From assembly GCF_000241465.1 (NCBI RefSeq), contig NZ_JH584235.1, positions 2,633,713 through 2,697,712 on the forward strand: DNA of 64,000 bases. Reading direction: 5' to 3'. This stretch comes from Sphingomonas echinoides ATCC 14820. Lineage in GTDB: Bacteria; Pseudomonadota; Alphaproteobacteria; Sphingomonadales; Sphingomonadaceae. How positions within the stretch are numbered: the first letter of the stretch is position 1; every line of letters starts with the position of its first letter. Made by a program: the position numbers and the translations under genes. The notes below the pieces were generated by a model. The model was not told the DNA's origin. It saw only the letters and a list, made by a program, of their open reading frames with translations, and did no database searches. This document shows, piece after piece, positions 49,707 through 57,189 of this stretch.

Positions 49707-49914
49707 ACCGGTGCACTGGCAGGTCTCCTGGCTCACGGGTCACCGTTTGATACGCACCTTCCCAGAGCCCCACCTGCGTGGTTTTCCAGTGGCTGCTCCC
49801 GCAAAGGGGAGACTTGCGCATCGCACTATCCGCTTACAGTTGCAGGGACAGCTGTGGATTTGGGAGCACGCTCCCGCACCACATTCCCATTCAAGCCCCT
49901 CGCGGGGCACCGGT
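49707..49914 (-). promoter_or_regulatory. Cobalamin riboswitch upstream of cobW
   Basis: Read on the minus strand, the element has the conserved core CTGTCCCTGCAACTGT (complement of 49836-49851), then GCCACTGG, TGGGAAGG and the B12 box AGCCAGGAGACCTGCC (complement of 49718-49733). An 8-bp P1 stem pairs ACCGGTGC (49914-49907) with GCACCGGT (49714-49707). It should lower expression of cobW and the genes behind it when adenosylcobalamin is plentiful. Confidence 0.96.
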
Positions 49915-50001
49915 GCGATCATGAACTCCCGGATTTTGCCGAGAGTTCGCGTGTGGCTTAACCGAGTTCACGGGCAATGCCAATCCGATACGGTGTTCGG
50001 G

Positions 50002-51060
50002 TCAACCCGGCAGGCGGACCTCGATCTCATCGAAGCGCTTCCAGCGATAGATGCCGAAGCTGACGATCCAGCACAGCACGAACAGGCCGATGATCGCAAA
50101 CCCGATCGTGTTGAACTGCTCGCCCAGCCGCGCCGCCGTCTCCCACGGCCAGCCGACCAAGCCGAGCTTCCCGCCGATCAGCGCCAGCGCCTCGATGCCG
50201 CCAATCACGATCGCGACGACTGCTGACATCAGCGTGATCGTGATGTTGTAATAGAGTTTGCGGATCGGCTTGACGAAGGCCCATTCATACGCCCCCAACA
50301 TGACGACGCCGTCGGCGGTATCGATCAGCGCCATGCCGACCGCAAACAGCAGCGGCAGCACCAGAATGGTGCCGATCGCGGTGCCGTCGGCGGCCTGCTG
50401 TCCGGACAGCCCGAGGATCGCGACCTCGGTCGCGGTGTCGAAGCCCAGCCCGAACAGGAAGCCGAGCGGGGCCATGTGCCACGGGCGGTTGACCAAGCGG
50501 AACATCGGTCGAAACACCCGCGCCAACAGGCCCCGCCCCGCCAGCAGCAAGTCGATATCTTCATCGACATAGGCACCGCCCGCGCGGACATGGGCAAAGG
50601 TCTTCCACACCGCGCGCAGGATGATGAGATTGGTCGCTGCTATCGCGAACAGGAACCCTGCCGACACAATCGTGGCAACCGTTCCGCCAATTTGCTTGAG
50701 CTCGGCCATGCTGGCGAGGGCGCTCGCCGTCAGCGCGACCGCGACCGAGGCGATCGCGATGATCCCGGAATGGCCGATCGCGAACCAGAAGCCGGTGGTG
50801 ACCGGGCGCTGGCCATCCTGCATCAGCTTGCGGGTGACGTTGTCGATGGCAGCGATATGATCGGCATCGACTGCATGGCGCAGCCCCAACCCCCAGGCGA
50901 GCAGGGCGGTGCCCAGCATCAGTGGGCGTTCGTGGAACACGCTGAACGCCCAAATCCACGCGCCGACATTCGCCAGGGCCAGGGCCGTGAACAACCAGCC
51001 GATGCGACGGCGCAGGCCGTCTTGACGGGGCGGGGACGAAGCTGACGATGCGTGCGTCAT
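50002..51060 (-). CDS. Nickel/cobalt transporter (NiCoT, HoxN/NixA family)
   Basis: The 352-residue inner-membrane permease has about eight helices, the NiCoT signature LRHAVDADHIAAIDNVTR in helix II (residues ~62-79), GFWFAIGHSGIIAI and LGFLFGLGFDTATEVAIL. It most likely imports cobalt for the adjacent pathway. ATG at 51060 is preferred over an upstream TTG. It lies upstream of the riboswitch on the same strand, so the riboswitch cannot control it from its 5' end, and no second riboswitch was seen before it. Confidence 0.92.
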   Translation of the reverse strand: MTHASSASSPPRQDGLRRRIGWLFTALALANVGAWIWAFSVFHERPLMLGTALLAWGLGLRHAVDADHIAAIDNVTRKLMQDGQRPVTTGFWFAIGHSGIIAIASVAVALTASALASMAELKQIGGTVATIVSAGFLFAIAATNLIILRAVWKTFAHVRAGGAYVDEDIDLLLAGRGLLARVFRPMFRLVNRPWHMAPLGFLFGLGFDTATEVAILGLSGQQAADGTAIGTILVLPLLFAVGMALIDTADGVVMLGAYEWAFVKPIRKLYYNITITLMSAVVAIVIGGIEALALIGGKLGLVGWPWETAARLGEQFNTIGFAIIGLFVLCWIVSFGIYRWKRFDEIEVRLPG

Positions 51061-51183
51061 ACTGAACAGACCCTTTTTCAACCGCTTGGGTCCCGACGCG
51101 CGGTCGCCCTTCAGACGCGAATCGCCGCTACCGCCATTTCCTGCTGGATGGCAAGAGCCGCACCAAAACGACGATTGGCCGGA

Positions 51184-51951
51184 TCACGGAGCCTTTGGCC
51201 GCGCGATCTCGAACAGTGTCGGCCAGTTTTTGCCCGTCACATAGAGCTTCCGGGCCGCGCGATCATAGGCGATGCCGTTGGCGACCGAATCGGGGTCGGT
51301 CATTTGCACCTGCGCCAGAAGCGGGGACAGGTCGATGAAACCAAGCACCTTGCCGCTGACCGGATCGATCCGCGCGATATAGTGCGTCATCCAGATATTG
51401 GCGAGCAGCTCGCCATCGACATATTCGAGCTCGTTAATCTGGTCGAGCAAGCGGCCGTTGATCGTCACCGTGACGCGCCGGATAACCTTTTGGGTGACGG
51501 GATCGAGAAAGCGCAGCACCGGCGTGCCGTCGGACAGGATCAGGTCGTGTCCATCATCGGTCATCGCCCAGCCTTCGCCGCTATAGCGAAATCCGCCGGT
51601 GCGTTTGAGGTCCGGAAGCGACCAGCGGTAGCCCTGCCCGCCATGCCAAGTGACGCTGAACAGGTGTTGCTTCCACGCGACGATGCCTTCGCCAAACAGG
51701 TTTGGGGGGAGTTTTACCCGCGCGAGCACCCGTCCACTGGGGAGATCGACGCGGCGAATGTCCGATTGCCCCTCGCGCCCGGTGCTTTCGTAGAGCACGC
51801 CGTGGTCGATCAGCAGACCTTCGGTAAAGGCGGTTGTGTCATGCGGATAGCGGTTGAGGATCTGCGCCGTGGTGACGGGCGGCGGCGGTGCCGGGGCGGG
51901 AGCCGCGCCTTGCAGGGCGAGGAGCGCGGCGAAGAGCAGGGTGCGGATCAT
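51184..51951 (-). CDS. Glutaminyl-peptide cyclotransferase (bacterial/plant type)
   Basis: The 255-residue protein starts with a signal peptide (IRTLLFAALLALQGAAPA) and contains YPHDTTAFTEGLLI, LYESTGREGQSDIRRVDL, FGEGIVAWKQHLFSVTWHGG and INELEYVDGELLANIWMT, the beta-propeller glutamine cyclotransferase pattern. It forms N-terminal pyroglutamate on exported peptides, probably in the periplasm. ATG at 51951 overlaps the stop of the XRE regulator by 4 nt. Confidence 0.92.
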   Translation of the reverse strand: MIRTLLFAALLALQGAAPAPAPPPPVTTAQILNRYPHDTTAFTEGLLIDHGVLYESTGREGQSDIRRVDLPSGRVLARVKLPPNLFGEGIVAWKQHLFSVTWHGGQGYRWSLPDLKRTGGFRYSGEGWAMTDDGHDLILSDGTPVLRFLDPVTQKVIRRVTVTINGRLLDQINELEYVDGELLANIWMTHYIARIDPVSGKVLGFIDLSPLLAQVQMTDPDSVANGIAYDRAARKLYVTGKNWPTLFEIARPKAP

Positions 51952-52511
51952 AAAGCGCGAACCAATGTAACGGCGGTGGCGATCCATGGCGGATCGGTGA
52001 CGACTTGCTGGCGGGCACCGGGGCCGAGCGGGAGCAGGTGGAGCTTTCCGTCCTCGCGCCCGATCAGGCGCGCGAACAGGAAACGGCCTGCCGGGCGCGG
52101 GACGAGCACATCGCGGTTGAGCGCCTGGGCGAATTCCGCCGGTGGAATACGCAGGCACCAGATGGTGTCGCCCGCACGATAGTCCCCCACGCCCGCCTGG
52201 ACCGACACCGCGACATGTTCCGGCACGGGGGCGGGGGGGATGACGGTCGCCGGGCGCTTGGGGGCGTGTGCCCCGCTGGTATCGAGGATCGCGGCGACGG
52301 CGATATCGGCGCGGTCGGGCAAGGTGACGAGATCGGCGGCGCGCACGCCAAGCGCTGCGGCGATCCGGTTGAGCCAGCCGACCGATACGGTGCGGGTGCC
52401 GGTTTCCAAGCGACCGATCGTCTGCGCGGTGGTGGGCGGCACGCATGCGCGTGCGACATCGTCCAGCGTCATGCCCTTGGCGCGGCGAACTTCACGGATC
52501 GCGGTGATCAT
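51948..52511 (-). CDS. XRE-family transcriptional regulator
   Basis: The 187-residue protein has an N-terminal Cro/C1 helix-turn-helix (residues ~3-65: IREVRRAKGMTLDDVARAC, then TTAQTIGRLETGTRTVSVGWLNRIA) and a C-terminal beta-rich domain of ~100 residues (VGDYRAGDTIWCLRIP, LLPLGPGARQQVV) that may sense a ligand or fold like a peptidase-type domain. It is translationally coupled to the downstream cyclotransferase gene and divergent from the DUF6456 gene. Targets are unknown. Confidence 0.85.
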   Translation of the reverse strand: MITAIREVRRAKGMTLDDVARACVPPTTAQTIGRLETGTRTVSVGWLNRIAAALGVRAADLVTLPDRADIAVAAILDTSGAHAPKRPATVIPPAPVPEHVAVSVQAGVGDYRAGDTIWCLRIPPAEFAQALNRDVLVPRPAGRFLFARLIGREDGKLHLLPLGPGARQQVVTDPPWIATAVTLVRAL

Positions 52512-52560
52512 GTCAGCCCTCTAACCAAATCGGTTTTCGCTGTCCTACATCCGCGCCGCC

Positions 52561-53076
52561 ATGGCAACGCTTTTCGCGAAGGTGCGGCGAGAGGAAATGG
52601 TGATGCGGGAACTGGTGGAGCGAGCGATCGATGCGTGCGGCGTGGTGGGCGATGGGGCGGCACCGCGCCCGCATCGGTCGCGGCGCAGCGTTACGGTGCA
52701 TATTGGCGAATCGCCGCTCGGCTGGCTGCGCGCGCATGGCAAGGTCGATGCGCGGCAGTTCGAGGCGGGCGAGCGCTTGCGAGCCGATTATGAGATGGCG
52801 GCACTCGCCCCACGCGTGACGATGCAATGGGCCGCGCGGGTCGATGGCGGCGCGAGCGGGCTCGATCCTACGCTGGCGCAGATCGCCGCCAAACGGCGTT
52901 TCGATGCGGCGATGGCGGCGCTGGGCGGCGGTTTGCGCGATGTGGCGTGGCGCGTGGTGTGCGCGGGCGAAGGGTTGCCGGTCGCCGAGCGCGCGCTGGG
53001 CTGGCCGCAGCGCGCGGGCCGGCTCGTGCTGACACTGGCGCTCGACCGGCTGGGCGACCATTATGGGCTGGGATGA
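52561..53076 (+). CDS. DUF6456 domain protein
   Basis: The 171-residue protein contains ESPLGWLRAHGK, FEAGERLRADYEMA, PRVTMQWAARVDG and a C-terminal LGWPQRAGRLVLTLALDRLGDHYG, the pattern of the DUF6456 family common in alphaproteobacteria. Function is unknown; the basic C-terminal helix resembles a DNA-binding element. ATG at 52603, preceded by GAGAGGA, is an alternative start that removes 14 residues. Confidence 0.8.
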   Translation: MATLFAKVRREEMVMRELVERAIDACGVVGDGAAPRPHRSRRSVTVHIGESPLGWLRAHGKVDARQFEAGERLRADYEMAALAPRVTMQWAARVDGGASGLDPTLAQIAAKRRFDAAMAALGGGLRDVAWRVVCAGEGLPVAERALGWPQRAGRLVLTLALDRLGDHYGLG

Positions 53077-53097
53077 GGTGAATCACTGGGGGGAAGC

Positions 53098-54177
53098 ATG
53101 CCGATCAAGCGCGAGATGATGGTGCGGCGCGATGCGCTGACGCAGGTGGCGATCAACGAGACGCTGGCACCAGAGCCGGGCGAGGGCGAAATCCTGCTGC
53201 AAATCGAGGGGTTTGCGGTGACCGCCAATACGGTGACCTACGGCGTGGTCGGCGCGCAGATCGGCTATTGGAATTTCTTCCCCGCGCCCGAAGGCTGGGG
53301 GATCGTGCCGGCCTGGGGCTATGCCCGCGTGATCGCCTCGCGCGTTGCAGAGATTGCGGTGGGCGAGCGGGTCTATGGGTTCCTGCCGATGGCGTCGCAT
53401 CTGATCGTGCAGCCTGGCAAGATTTCGGCCGGCTTGTTCCGCGACATGGCGGCGCACCGCCAGCCGATGAGCGCGGTCTACAACCAGTATCGGCGGCTCC
53501 ACGCCGACCCCGCGCACGACGCGGCGGCGGAGGATTTGCGGATGCTGTTCGAGCCTTTGTTCCTGACCAGCTTCCTGATCGAGGATGCGCTGCGCCGTGC
53601 GGGCTATCACGGCGCCGACACTGCGGTGCTGACCAGTGCATCAAGCAAGACCGCGCTTGGTACCGCTTATGTGCTGCGCGCGCGCAGCCCGCAGCTGCGG
53701 CGGATCGGCCTGACCAGCGCGGCGCATGTCGGTTTCGTCGAGAAGACCGGGCTGTATGACGCGGTGCTGGCTTATGATGCGATTGATGCTCTGGCGGGCG
53801 TTGGCGCTGCGGTGCTAATCGATTTTGCGGGCAATGCGGGGTTGCTGCACGCGGTCTATACGGCACTGCCCGAGCGCGTGGCGGCGTGCCTGCGCGTGGG
53901 CGTGACGCATCATGACACCGGCAGCGAGACCGGGCTGCTGCCGGGGCCGAAACCCGTGTGGTTCTTTGCCCCTGACGCGGCGACGGCGCTGATCGGCGAG
54001 ATCGGCCAGGACGGGTTCAACGCGGCGGTCGCGGCAGAGTGGAGCGGCTTTGTCGCCACGGCGGCGGGGCTGGTGCAGGTCGAGCATGGCGACGGCGTCG
54101 AGGCGTTGCAGCGCATCTGGCGCACGCAGGTGGCGGGGCAGGCCGCGCCGGACACCGGCTTCGTCGTGCGGCTATAG
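53098..54177 (+). CDS. DUF2855 family protein
   Basis: The 359-residue protein has a GroES-like N-terminal region (EGEILLQIEGFAVTANTVTYG, residues ~26-50) and a Rossmann-like part (AVLTSASSKTALGTAYVL near residue 178; AVLIDFAGNAGLL near residue 240), so it looks like a diverged zinc-independent quinone/enoyl reductase. It matches DUF2855 as I know it. The reaction is unknown. It follows the DUF6456 gene by 21 nt. Confidence 0.85.
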   Translation: MPIKREMMVRRDALTQVAINETLAPEPGEGEILLQIEGFAVTANTVTYGVVGAQIGYWNFFPAPEGWGIVPAWGYARVIASRVAEIAVGERVYGFLPMASHLIVQPGKISAGLFRDMAAHRQPMSAVYNQYRRLHADPAHDAAAEDLRMLFEPLFLTSFLIEDALRRAGYHGADTAVLTSASSKTALGTAYVLRARSPQLRRIGLTSAAHVGFVEKTGLYDAVLAYDAIDALAGVGAAVLIDFAGNAGLLHAVYTALPERVAACLRVGVTHHDTGSETGLLPGPKPVWFFAPDAATALIGEIGQDGFNAAVAAEWSGFVATAAGLVQVEHGDGVEALQRIWRTQVAGQAAPDTGFVVRL

Positions 54178-54214
54178 CTATCGTCGCACGGGCCGCGCCG
54201 CTAAGAGGGCGGCC

Positions 54215-55159
54215 ATGCAGATCGATTTCATCAAATGCCACGGCTCGGGCAATGATTTTCCGCTGGTGGACGCGCGCGCGCTGACGCTGGACGACGAGAG
54301 CTGGGCGCGGATCGCGGTCGCGTTGGCGGATCGGGAGGGGAGTGTCGGCGGTGACGGGCTGTTGCTGCTGACGGCGGGCGATGCGGACCACGCGCTGGGT
54401 TTTCGCATGTTCAATTCCGATGGCAGCGAGGCGGAGACGTGCCTCAATGGTGTGCGCTGCGTGGCGCGCGCGGGGTTCGAGGCGCTGGGCATCACCGAAG
54501 CGGCGATGCGGTTGCAGACCTCGACCGTCGCAGTGTGGCGCGACCCCGATCTGGCACCGGGTGTGGTGACGATCCGCGAACTGGCGGGGCCGGTCGATCT
54601 CGACGTGACGCGCTGGCCGATGGTGGTGGGTGCCGACCGCATCGTCGAGGCACCGATCGCGGCCTTGGGCAGCGCGCGCGCCTTTACCGCCGTCGCCATT
54701 CCCAATCCGCATCTGGTGAGCTTTGTCGACACGGTCGATGAGGCGGAGCTGGTCGCGCTCGGCGAGCGCTGCGAGGCGGCACCCGATTGGCTGCCCAACC
54801 GCGCCAACGTCTCCTTCGTCGAACTGCGCGGCGACAATGCCGTGTTCGTGCGCACCTTTGAGCGTGGGGTGGGGCTGACCGACAGTTGTGGCAGCGCGAT
54901 GGCGGCGTCGACCTATGCCGCCTGCCTGACCGGACGGCGGGCGTTTGACAGCGAGATCACCGTGTTCAATCGCGGCGGCATGGTGCGCGCCCAAGCGGGC
55001 ACCGATGGGATGGTGCGCTTGTCGGGCAATGCCACGTTCGAATGGGCGGGATCGGTCGAGATCGATCTGGCGACACGGACGGCGGGACCGGTCTCGGTAA
55101 CGCGCCGCCACGACGACGAGGTTGCGGCATGGCGTGGCGTGATCGCGGCGATTGCCTGA
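54215..55159 (+). CDS. DapF-family epimerase with changed active-site loops
   Basis: The 314-residue protein has the two-domain DapF fold: KCHGSGNDFPLVD at the start, FNSDGSEAETCLNGVRC (first catalytic Cys near residue 77), PNPHLVSF, NRANVSFVEL and ERGVGLTDSCGSAMAAS (second Cys near residue 229). Both catalytic cysteines and the ERG substrate motif are kept. However, the Gly after the first Cys is Leu (CLNG instead of CGNG), and GVGET is replaced by GVGLT. It may be the cell's diaminopimelate epimerase (lysine and peptidoglycan synthesis) or a related amino-acid epimerase. ATG at 54215 follows AAGAGGG. Confidence 0.8.
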   Translation: MQIDFIKCHGSGNDFPLVDARALTLDDESWARIAVALADREGSVGGDGLLLLTAGDADHALGFRMFNSDGSEAETCLNGVRCVARAGFEALGITEAAMRLQTSTVAVWRDPDLAPGVVTIRELAGPVDLDVTRWPMVVGADRIVEAPIAALGSARAFTAVAIPNPHLVSFVDTVDEAELVALGERCEAAPDWLPNRANVSFVELRGDNAVFVRTFERGVGLTDSCGSAMAASTYAACLTGRRAFDSEITVFNRGGMVRAQAGTDGMVRLSGNATFEWAGSVEIDLATRTAGPVSVTRRHDDEVAAWRGVIAAIA

Positions 55160-55230
55160 CGCGATTCTTGCCGCAACCATTGTCGGGGTGCATCGTTGTC
55201 GCACCGTAACATGATGGAGTGCCCCCGCAG

Positions 55231-55761
55231 ATGAGCCGTTTTTCCCGTATCGCCCCCGCTTTGGCGATGCTGATCGCTGGATCGTCCTTGGCGACGGTGA
55301 CCCCTGCGCTGGCGCAGAGCCCGTCCGACGACCGGCGTTTCCAGCAGGCGCAGCAGCGTTTCGACAGCGAACTGGCGATCTTCCGGGCTGAATTCGACCG
55401 GTATCAGCAAGCGCGTGCCCGCGGCTATCGCCCGCCGCCGCCTGCATATTACGATCCGCGCCAGGACGATCGCGATGAGGGCGGCTATGACCCTGCACGC
55501 TATTACCGGAACGATCCGCGCTATCAGGAGCGGGTGCTGACCAGCGATGACCGGGTCTATCGCGGCAGCGACGGCCAATATTATTGTAAGCGCAATGACG
55601 GCACGACCGGGCTGATCGCCGGTGCAATCGGTGGCGGCGTGCTCGGCAATCTGATCGACGGCGGGCATTCGCGCGGGGTCGGTACGATCCTTGGCGCGAT
55701 TGCTGGTGGCGTGGTTGGCAAGTCGGTCGACCAGAACAACTCGCAGTTGCGCTGCCGCTAA
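55231..55761 (+). CDS. Glycine-zipper 2TM envelope protein
   Basis: The 176-residue protein has a signal peptide (residues 1-~29, ending ALAQS), a helical region rich in Gln and Arg, a Pro/Tyr/Asp-rich linker (RPPPPAYYDPRQDD), the RVYRGSDGQYYCKRNDGTTG motif and two glycine-zipper helices (LIAGAIGGGVLGNLIDGG and GTILGAIAGGVVGKSV). The core is shared with the shorter protein at 20525-20866. Probable envelope protein, function unknown. Confidence 0.85.
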   Translation: MSRFSRIAPALAMLIAGSSLATVTPALAQSPSDDRRFQQAQQRFDSELAIFRAEFDRYQQARARGYRPPPPAYYDPRQDDRDEGGYDPARYYRNDPRYQERVLTSDDRVYRGSDGQYYCKRNDGTTGLIAGAIGGGVLGNLIDGGHSRGVGTILGAIAGGVVGKSVDQNNSQLRCR

Positions 55762-55795
55762 TCCCTCTGCGCGCTGGTGCCGGGCCTACGGCGGA

Positions 55796-57010
55796 TCAAT
55801 GGCGACCGAAGGTCGCGATCATCCGTAGGCCCAGCACCAGCGTATCCCGCTCGCCGCCGTCGGTGCAGGCGCGACGGATATATTGCAGATCAGGCTGGAT
55901 CGTCAGGAACGGTGCCAGACGATCCTGATAGGTAATCTCAATCCCGTTTTCGGCCGATGCGGCGCGTTCGCCGGTATCGGCCACATTGGCCCGATAGCCG
56001 CTCGACAGCAGCCCGTGGGCGAGGCCGAACGATAAACGGCCTTCGGGGCGGCCGGGAACGAGACCCCGGACATGGGCCCCGATCTGAAACCCGCCGCGGA
56101 ACGGTGTGGTCTTCCCCTCCGACAGCCCGGCGCGCAGGAACAAGGACAGCGCGTGCGCATCCCCGCCCGCGATATGCTGATCGACCAGCAGATAGGCCCC
56201 CATTGCGGCGCGGTGGACCGGGTTGCCATCGACATCGACCACATGGATATCGTCCTGCCGCCGCGTGTAGCGCCAAAGGCCGACCGCCAGTTTCCCTCCG
56301 CGCGTGCTTCCCGCCTCGGCGATGAGCAGCGCGCCGTCATGCATGGTCAAGTCAACGCCATATTGATCGCCGAGCACGCCCGCGCGCGCATTGACCACGG
56401 CAGCGCGCGCATAGCCTGACGTACCGATCGTAACATTCAACCGCGCCATCAGGGCAGTGGAGGGAAAGATCGACGGACCGTTGGGACCGGTCGCGGCCAG
56501 TTCCGATCCGACGCCGAAGGCCGGGGCCATCAGGATCGCCGCCCCGTCATTCTGATAGAAATCGGCGTTGAGATCGGCCAGCCCGACCAACAGCGCGGCG
56601 CGGCCTCCGGCAAAGGCCTGCTCGATCCAGGCTTCGTACAGTTTGACCCGGCCATCCGCCACTTCGATATTGTCGATCCCCTGCAGCGTACCCGCGGCAT
56701 CGTTGATGGCGCGGCCCTGATTGCTGAGCAGATGCACCCGCGCTTTGGCACCGTGCCATCCGACCAGGCGCGCGAGATCGGCGTCGGCGGTGAGTTCGAG
56801 ATTGTCGAGAACGCCGGTCTGGCGCGCCTCGCCACCCGCCGCCACGCCGATCAGATCGAGCACATAGCGACCGTCGAAGGTGATCGGGCGTGGCGCGGGG
56901 GCTGCAGTGGGGGCGGGGGCAAGGACGGGATCAGGCGTATCCGTTTGCCCGAACGCTGGGCGCGCACACAGGATTGTCAGGGCCACAACGGAAGCAGAGA
57001 GCGCGCGCAT
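55796..57010 (-). CDS. OprB-like carbohydrate-selective porin
   Basis: The 404-residue outer-membrane protein has a signal peptide (RALSASVVALTILCARPAFG) and a proline/alanine linker, followed by alternating beta strands: DNLELTADADLARLVGWHGAKARV, KLYEAWIEQAF, LNADFYQND, GLWRYTRRQDD and a final strand LVLGLRMIATFG. The early DLARLVGWHG and LYEAWIEQ segments match OprB porins. It would passively admit sugars; the exact substrate is unknown. It is convergent with the glycine-zipper gene. Confidence 0.88.
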   Translation of the reverse strand: MRALSASVVALTILCARPAFGQTDTPDPVLAPAPTAAPAPRPITFDGRYVLDLIGVAAGGEARQTGVLDNLELTADADLARLVGWHGAKARVHLLSNQGRAINDAAGTLQGIDNIEVADGRVKLYEAWIEQAFAGGRAALLVGLADLNADFYQNDGAAILMAPAFGVGSELAATGPNGPSIFPSTALMARLNVTIGTSGYARAAVVNARAGVLGDQYGVDLTMHDGALLIAEAGSTRGGKLAVGLWRYTRRQDDIHVVDVDGNPVHRAAMGAYLLVDQHIAGGDAHALSLFLRAGLSEGKTTPFRGGFQIGAHVRGLVPGRPEGRLSFGLAHGLLSSGYRANVADTGERAASAENGIEITYQDRLAPFLTIQPDLQYIRRACTDGGERDTLVLGLRMIATFGRH

Positions 57011-57189
57011 CGACTATTTCCCAGACAAGCGGACACCCGCTTCCAAAAATATGATCTATTATAGGATGGTGCAGTCGGGCTTGTGTTGGATGCGACCGAC
57101 ATGCGTGCAGCCTGGCGAAGTATTCGGTGATCAATTGCCGCCCTTTTGAGGGACATTGATCATCGTTTCTATTTGAGGGGGTCGTCGAG

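Noticed and set aside
47286..49961. Open frame of 891 codons on the plus strand opposite cobN and cobW
   Set aside because: It is an antisense shadow of two certain genes, very rich in Arg, Gln and His, as expected from a high-GC codon pattern, and it has no recognisable motif. Part of it also crosses the riboswitch leader.
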